NCBI GenBank assembly: GCA_965215615.1
Contig: OZ244068.1
Location: forward strand, 1,240,001-1,304,000
From: CBDATA01 sp965215615
Lineage (GTDB): Bacteria; Acidobacteriota; Vicinamibacteria; Marinacidobacterales; Marinacidobacteraceae
DNA: 64,000 nucleotides
Direction of reading: 5' to 3'
The position numbers and the translations under genes were made by a program. The stretch's first letter is position 1; each line of letters opens with the position of its first letter. Below are positions 60,422-64,000 of the stretch, piece after piece. A model generated the notes under the pieces. The model had not been told where the DNA came from. It saw only the letters and a program-made list of their open reading frames with translations, and did not search any database.

Positions 60422-63400
60422 ATGATGGCGGCGCGCAGGCGGCGGTTGACACTTCCGGCCACGCTCCGGCAACAACTGGTACTCCAGGAGTTCGTACTCC
60501 GCGCTTTTGGTGGCCGCCCGGTCCGCCATCTCATGAACGAGATATCCCGAGTGACGGAGGCCGACGGGTCGCCTGATCCCGATGTTCGCGCCTCCGTTTT
60601 TCCCGAACACGCGCTTCGGCGCATTCCGAACCTCCTCGCCTACGACCGGAATATCCAGCAGCACGAGCATCGCCTCCGCCTGACCTCGGAATACGGACGA
60701 GGACTCAAGGCCCACCAGTATCTGGCGCTGCTTTTCACCGAGTACTACCTCGATTGCTTTTTCGCCGATCCGACTGCCCTGCTGACGGGTCTGAACAAGT
60801 TCCTGAAGCAGGAGTATCGGAGATTCCCGCCATACACGCCGTCCGATCTCGAAACCCTCGCCTTCCAGAGTGCAACCGGCTCCGGCAAGACGCTGCTGAT
60901 GCACGTCCACATCGAACAGTATCGCCACTATGCGCAGCGAGCCGGCCGCCGGGTGCGGTCCGTCATTCTGCTGACACCGAACGAACGCATGTCGGAGCAG
61001 CATCTGTGGGAATTCCGGTCGAGCAGACTGCGAGCGCGGCTATTCACGCCGGACACACCTCCGGATCTGTTCCACCCGGTCGAGATATTCGATGTGAACA
61101 AGTTGGCGGAGAAGAAGGGGGTCAAGCGGATCGCCGTGAGCGAGTTCGGCGACGACAACCTGGTGCTCGTGGACGAGGGACATCTTGGCGCTTCGGGTGC
61201 TGCTTGGAGAAAGCGCCGCGCCGAACTCGGCCGTGGCGGCTTCACCTTCGAATATTCGGCGACCTTCGACCAGATCGTCGGCAGGGATCCGAGTCTCTTC
61301 AACGCGTACGGGAAGTCGGTGCTCTTCGACTATCCCTACCGGGATTTCCACGAGGATGGCTACGGCAAGGACTACTCGATCGTGAACCTGCCGAAAGGGG
61401 TTCAGGATCAGAACAGCGATGCCTACCTGCTCGGATGCCTGCTCACCTTCTACCGGCAACTCCGCATCTGGAAGGATCACGGGGAAGAATGGCGCGATTT
61501 CCATCTGGCGCGGCCGCTTTGGGCGTTCCTCGGCAAGACAGTGCTCGGCACCGCGAGGAGCAAGCTGGCTGAGACGACTCGCTCCGACATCCTGCTCATC
61601 ATTGATTTCCTAGGCCGGTTCCTCGGCGAGCGGAAATTGATGGAGACGATGATTGGGTCGCTCCTCGCCGGACAGGCGGGTCTCCGGGCAGAATCGGGCG
61701 AGGATTGGTTTGCCACGCGCCTCGAGAGCCTCGCCGGGAAACCTCCTGCCGAGATCTACCGGGATATTTGTGAACTCCTCTTCCACGGGAGCGGAAAACT
61801 TCACGTCGAGTACATCCTCCAGGGAGGAGGAGAACTGCATCTTCGCTCCGCCGATGCCCCGGTTTTCGGGATCGTGAACGTGGGCGACGCGGCTGGTCTG
61901 CACCAGCGGCTCACCGCCGCCGAGTCTCCGCATCTGAAACTGGAGCGCAATCGGATCGCCGCGCCCATGTTTGCGGACGTGGATCGGGAGACATCCACGG
62001 TGAACATCGTGATCGGCGCGCGCCGGTTCGTCGCCGGCTGGAATTCGTGGCGGGTCAGCACCATGGGTCTCATGCACGTGGGGGTTGGCGAGGGGCCGGA
62101 AATCGTCCAGATGTTCGGCCGGGGAGTGCGCCTCAAGGGCTGGAACCTGAGCCTCAAGCGCCACGGCCCTGCCGGAGCCCCCTCGCCGGGCAACTCCAAG
62201 GAACTTCAAGAACTCGAAACGCTCCATGTCTTCGGCCTCCGCGCCAACTACATGGACACCTTCCGCAGACTCATGGCGGACGAGGGTCTCGATTTCGACG
62301 AGGCGACGTTCCGGCTGCCCGTGACATGGAACTTCGGCAAGGTCCGGGATCTGCAGATTCTGCGATTGCCGCCCGGGGAATCCTTCGAGCGATCCTCCGG
62401 CCGGGTTGTTCCGCTCGATCCGAAAGCAGAGGGACACCCCGTCGTTCGACGGAACCTGTATTCGACGCTCGAACTCGAAGCGAGTCGGACACCGGGAGGC
62501 GGGGAAACCGGGGAAGGGGAAGCACCACCGCAGCACGGTTCACTCGTGAGCTACGCGCCTTTCTTCGATACCACCCGCATCCACGAACGGGCGCTCACGA
62601 GGAAGCAGCAGGCGGGATGGTGGAATCTCGAAGTGGAACAAGAACTCGTAGGCAGCCTTCTCGCATCCGATCACTGGTACGACCTGAGCATCCCGCCCGA
62701 ACAGTTGAAGCTCCGCAGCTTCGCCGACCTGAAGCGTCTCGAAGAGCTCGCGGGCGATCTGGTTCTCGACTACTTCGAGCAATCCTGGCGGCAGGAACGC
62801 TCGCGCTGGGAGACGACGCGACTCGAATCCGCTCCGCTTCGCAGGGACGACGACAACTGCCTCCGGGAGTACTTCGTGACTGGCCGGGGGCCGGACGCGG
62901 CCCTCGTCCGCGACCTGGAAGGATTGACCGGCGAGGAGTTGGAAGGGGCGCTCAACAAATTGGAGCTGCAGCAGATTTTTGCCAAACCCCACGCCTACGA
63001 ACCCTTGATCTGGACATCCGTCACCCCCGCAGAAGGACAACGGATGGTGACGGTTCAACCGGTACCCTTGAATCGAGACGAACGGGCTGTCGTGACGCGG
63101 CTCAGAAGCCTCGTCGAGGAGAACGATCCGGCATTGGGCGGTCGGGAGCTTTTCCTGATCCGGAACCTGTCGCGAGGCAAGGGAGTTTCCTTTTTCGACG
63201 ACTTCTCCTACTACCCGGATTTCATCGTCTGGCTGCGACGGGACGACGATCAGCACATCCTGTTTCTCGATCCCAAGGGGCTCGGCCGGTATGGGCGGAG
63301 GGAAAAGGAAAAGGTCTTCCTTCATCGGCGGATCAAGGAGATCGAAGAAGAACTCCGGAAGCGTCGTGGCGCTGCGAAACCCGAAATCCACCTGCACGCC

Positions 63401-63535
63401 TGCATCCTCTCGACCACCTCTCCGGAACAGATCGATGCGGGGGGCTTCTCCATGGCCGAATGGAGGGAGAAGGGCGTGTATTTCCTCAAGGAGGAGAACA
63501 GCGTTCGTGATCTGATCACGGACGCGCTCCGGTAA
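60422..63535 (+). CDS. res: Type III-like restriction enzyme Res subunit (helicase plus nuclease)
   Basis: This is a 1037-residue protein. Walker A SATGSGKT spans residues 150-157, motif II is VDEGH (251-254, a DEGH variant of DEAH), and the helicase C-domain has GPEIVQMFGRGVRLKG. A PD-(D/E)xK nuclease is visible at the C-terminus: Pro932-Asp933 in SYYPDFIVW and Asp950-Pro-Lys952 in FLDPKG. GCGAGGAG precedes the ATG. With Mod it forms a restriction-modification pair that translocates on and cuts unmodified DNA. Confidence 0.9.
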   Translation: MMAARRRRLTLPATLRQQLVLQEFVLRAFGGRPVRHLMNEISRVTEADGSPDPDVRASVFPEHALRRIPNLLAYDRNIQQHEHRLRLTSEYGRGLKAHQYLALLFTEYYLDCFFADPTALLTGLNKFLKQEYRRFPPYTPSDLETLAFQSATGSGKTLLMHVHIEQYRHYAQRAGRRVRSVILLTPNERMSEQHLWEFRSSRLRARLFTPDTPPDLFHPVEIFDVNKLAEKKGVKRIAVSEFGDDNLVLVDEGHLGASGAAWRKRRAELGRGGFTFEYSATFDQIVGRDPSLFNAYGKSVLFDYPYRDFHEDGYGKDYSIVNLPKGVQDQNSDAYLLGCLLTFYRQLRIWKDHGEEWRDFHLARPLWAFLGKTVLGTARSKLAETTRSDILLIIDFLGRFLGERKLMETMIGSLLAGQAGLRAESGEDWFATRLESLAGKPPAEIYRDICELLFHGSGKLHVEYILQGGGELHLRSADAPVFGIVNVGDAAGLHQRLTAAESPHLKLERNRIAAPMFADVDRETSTVNIVIGARRFVAGWNSWRVSTMGLMHVGVGEGPEIVQMFGRGVRLKGWNLSLKRHGPAGAPSPGNSKELQELETLHVFGLRANYMDTFRRLMADEGLDFDEATFRLPVTWNFGKVRDLQILRLPPGESFERSSGRVVPLDPKAEGHPVVRRNLYSTLELEASRTPGGGETGEGEAPPQHGSLVSYAPFFDTTRIHERALTRKQQAGWWNLEVEQELVGSLLASDHWYDLSIPPEQLKLRSFADLKRLEELAGDLVLDYFEQSWRQERSRWETTRLESAPLRRDDDNCLREYFVTGRGPDAALVRDLEGLTGEELEGALNKLELQQIFAKPHAYEPLIWTSVTPAEGQRMVTVQPVPLNRDERAVVTRLRSLVEENDPALGGRELFLIRNLSRGKGVSFFDDFSYYPDFIVWLRRDDDQHILFLDPKGLGRYGRREKEKVFLHRRIKEIEEELRKRRGAAKPEIHLHACILSTTSPEQIDAGGFSMAEWREKGVYFLKEENSVRDLITDALR

Positions 63536-63549
63536 TCGGAAGCGCGGGA

Positions 63550-64000
63550 TCAGTCGGGCGGGGACTCGCCGCGGATGCCGCCCACCACGGTGAGCAGATC
63601 CTCGACATCGCCTTCGCCGAATTCGCCGTCGCGGATCGCCCCGGCGATGGCGCGGGTGGTTCGGAAGATGTGCGGCAACCGGAGGCGGCCGTCCCGGTTG
63701 AGATCGCCGAGGGTGTCGAAGGCGGCGTCGATCTCGTCGCCCCGAGCCGCTGCGCCTTCCCCGAGCGCTTCGTGAGAGACCTGACGAAGCTGGGCGATGG
63801 CGGCGGCCCGCCGGGTCTCGGGATCCACCAGATAGCCGAGAAACAGGAAAAGGCCGAGGCTCAGAAAGACTCCGCCGGCGGTCGCGGTTGCGAGAACCAC
63901 GAGCCCGAGCCGCCGCCGTCTGGTGGGGGTCTGCTTCAGGTCTTCCCCGATGGCGAGGGCGTATGGGGGAGGACGTGGCAGATCGGGAGGGTCATCGGGC
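63550..64000 (-). CDS. Membrane-anchored protein, N-terminus beyond window
   Basis: The minus frame is open from the right edge to a stop at 63550, leaving ~149 visible residues. A cytosolic Pro-rich segment (PDLPRPPPYALAIGED) and a basic stretch (TPTRRRR) precede one membrane helix (GLVVLATATAGGVFLSLGLF), then a helical, acidic tail with DPETRRAAAIAQLRQ and EGDVEDLLTVVGGIRGE. I do not recognise it. A GTG at 63900 is an internal alternative start. Confidence 0.55.
   Translation of the reverse strand, partial: PDDPPDLPRPPPYALAIGEDLKQTPTRRRRLGLVVLATATAGGVFLSLGLFLFLGYLVDPETRRAAAIAQLRQVSHEALGEGAAARGDEIDAAFDTLGDLNRDGRLRLPHIFRTTRAIAGAIRDGEFGEGDVEDLLTVVGGIRGESPPD

Overview
The window is high-GC bacterial chromosome with short intergenic gaps and many start/stop overlaps (ATGA, GTGA, TTGA, TGATG). 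The gene set points to Acidobacteriota, inferred without a 16S gene. It has an Oar-like TonB receptor with an N-terminal carboxypeptidase-regulatory domain, two secreted VWA proteins of the acidobacterial type, a PadR plus permease-prefix pair, many secreted or lipoprotein enzymes of normally cytosolic families, and two carbon monoxide dehydrogenase (CODH) clusters.

Layout. 1-1425: a PQQ-type beta-propeller protein coupled to a Cys-rich secreted peptide cut by the left edge. 1436-8671: a six-gene lipid-modification operon on the minus strand (FAD oxidoreductase, DUF1365, cyclopropane fatty acid synthase, a second methyltransferase, DUF1475-like, DUF1295). It diverges from a LitR/CarH-like regulator whose cobalamin ligand is replaced by Tyr, followed by a fatty-acid desaturase. 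8682-11384: SRPBCC protein, PadR repressor with a clear promoter/operator, a coupled membrane protein, and a small SdpI-like protein. 11452-12154: a PIN toxin with a Phd-type antitoxin. 12425-16130: a coupled trio (AlbA_2/HATPase protein, secreted PD40 propeller, EEP lipoprotein). 16248-26033: secreted cyclase, S9 peptidase, OsmC, ketoacyl synthase, TPR protein, VWA protein, radical SAM protein and M81 lipoprotein. 26100-28363: ECF sigma factor, YbjQ, a second toxin-antitoxin pair and an antitoxin relic.

28373-40777: a sodium/solute symporter with its DUF4212 subunit, divergent from a form I CODH locus (coxM-coxS-coxL with the AYRCSFR motif, then an XdhC-YHS fusion). This is followed by the TonB receptor, a TPR protein, coxG and a serine hydrolase. 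40778-43559: a repeat-rich segment with two full 179-bp MITE-like copies and one fragment, enclosing an acetamidase/formamidase lipoprotein and a VWA protein. 43560-50378: a form II cox cluster (coxS-coxL-coxM, AYRGAGR motif) with the maturation genes coxD, coxE and an XdhC/CoxF-like gene. The form I locus lacks coxD and coxE, so the two loci may share maturases. 50375-55514: an AttE/F/G/H-like ABC exporter whose last gene reads in frame into a PuuD-type membrane domain. 55501-57149: a second SSS symporter with a small subunit. 57235-63535: a two-gene type III-like restriction-modification system with an unusually long Mod. 63550-64000: the start of another gene cut by the right edge.

No rRNA, tRNA or CRISPR array was seen by eye. 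The main candidates for something new are the ligand-less B12-type regulator over the fatty-acid operon, the AttH-PuuD read-through with an internal ribosome binding site, the XdhC-YHS fusion in the form I cox locus, the coupled AlbA trio, and the MITE pair.
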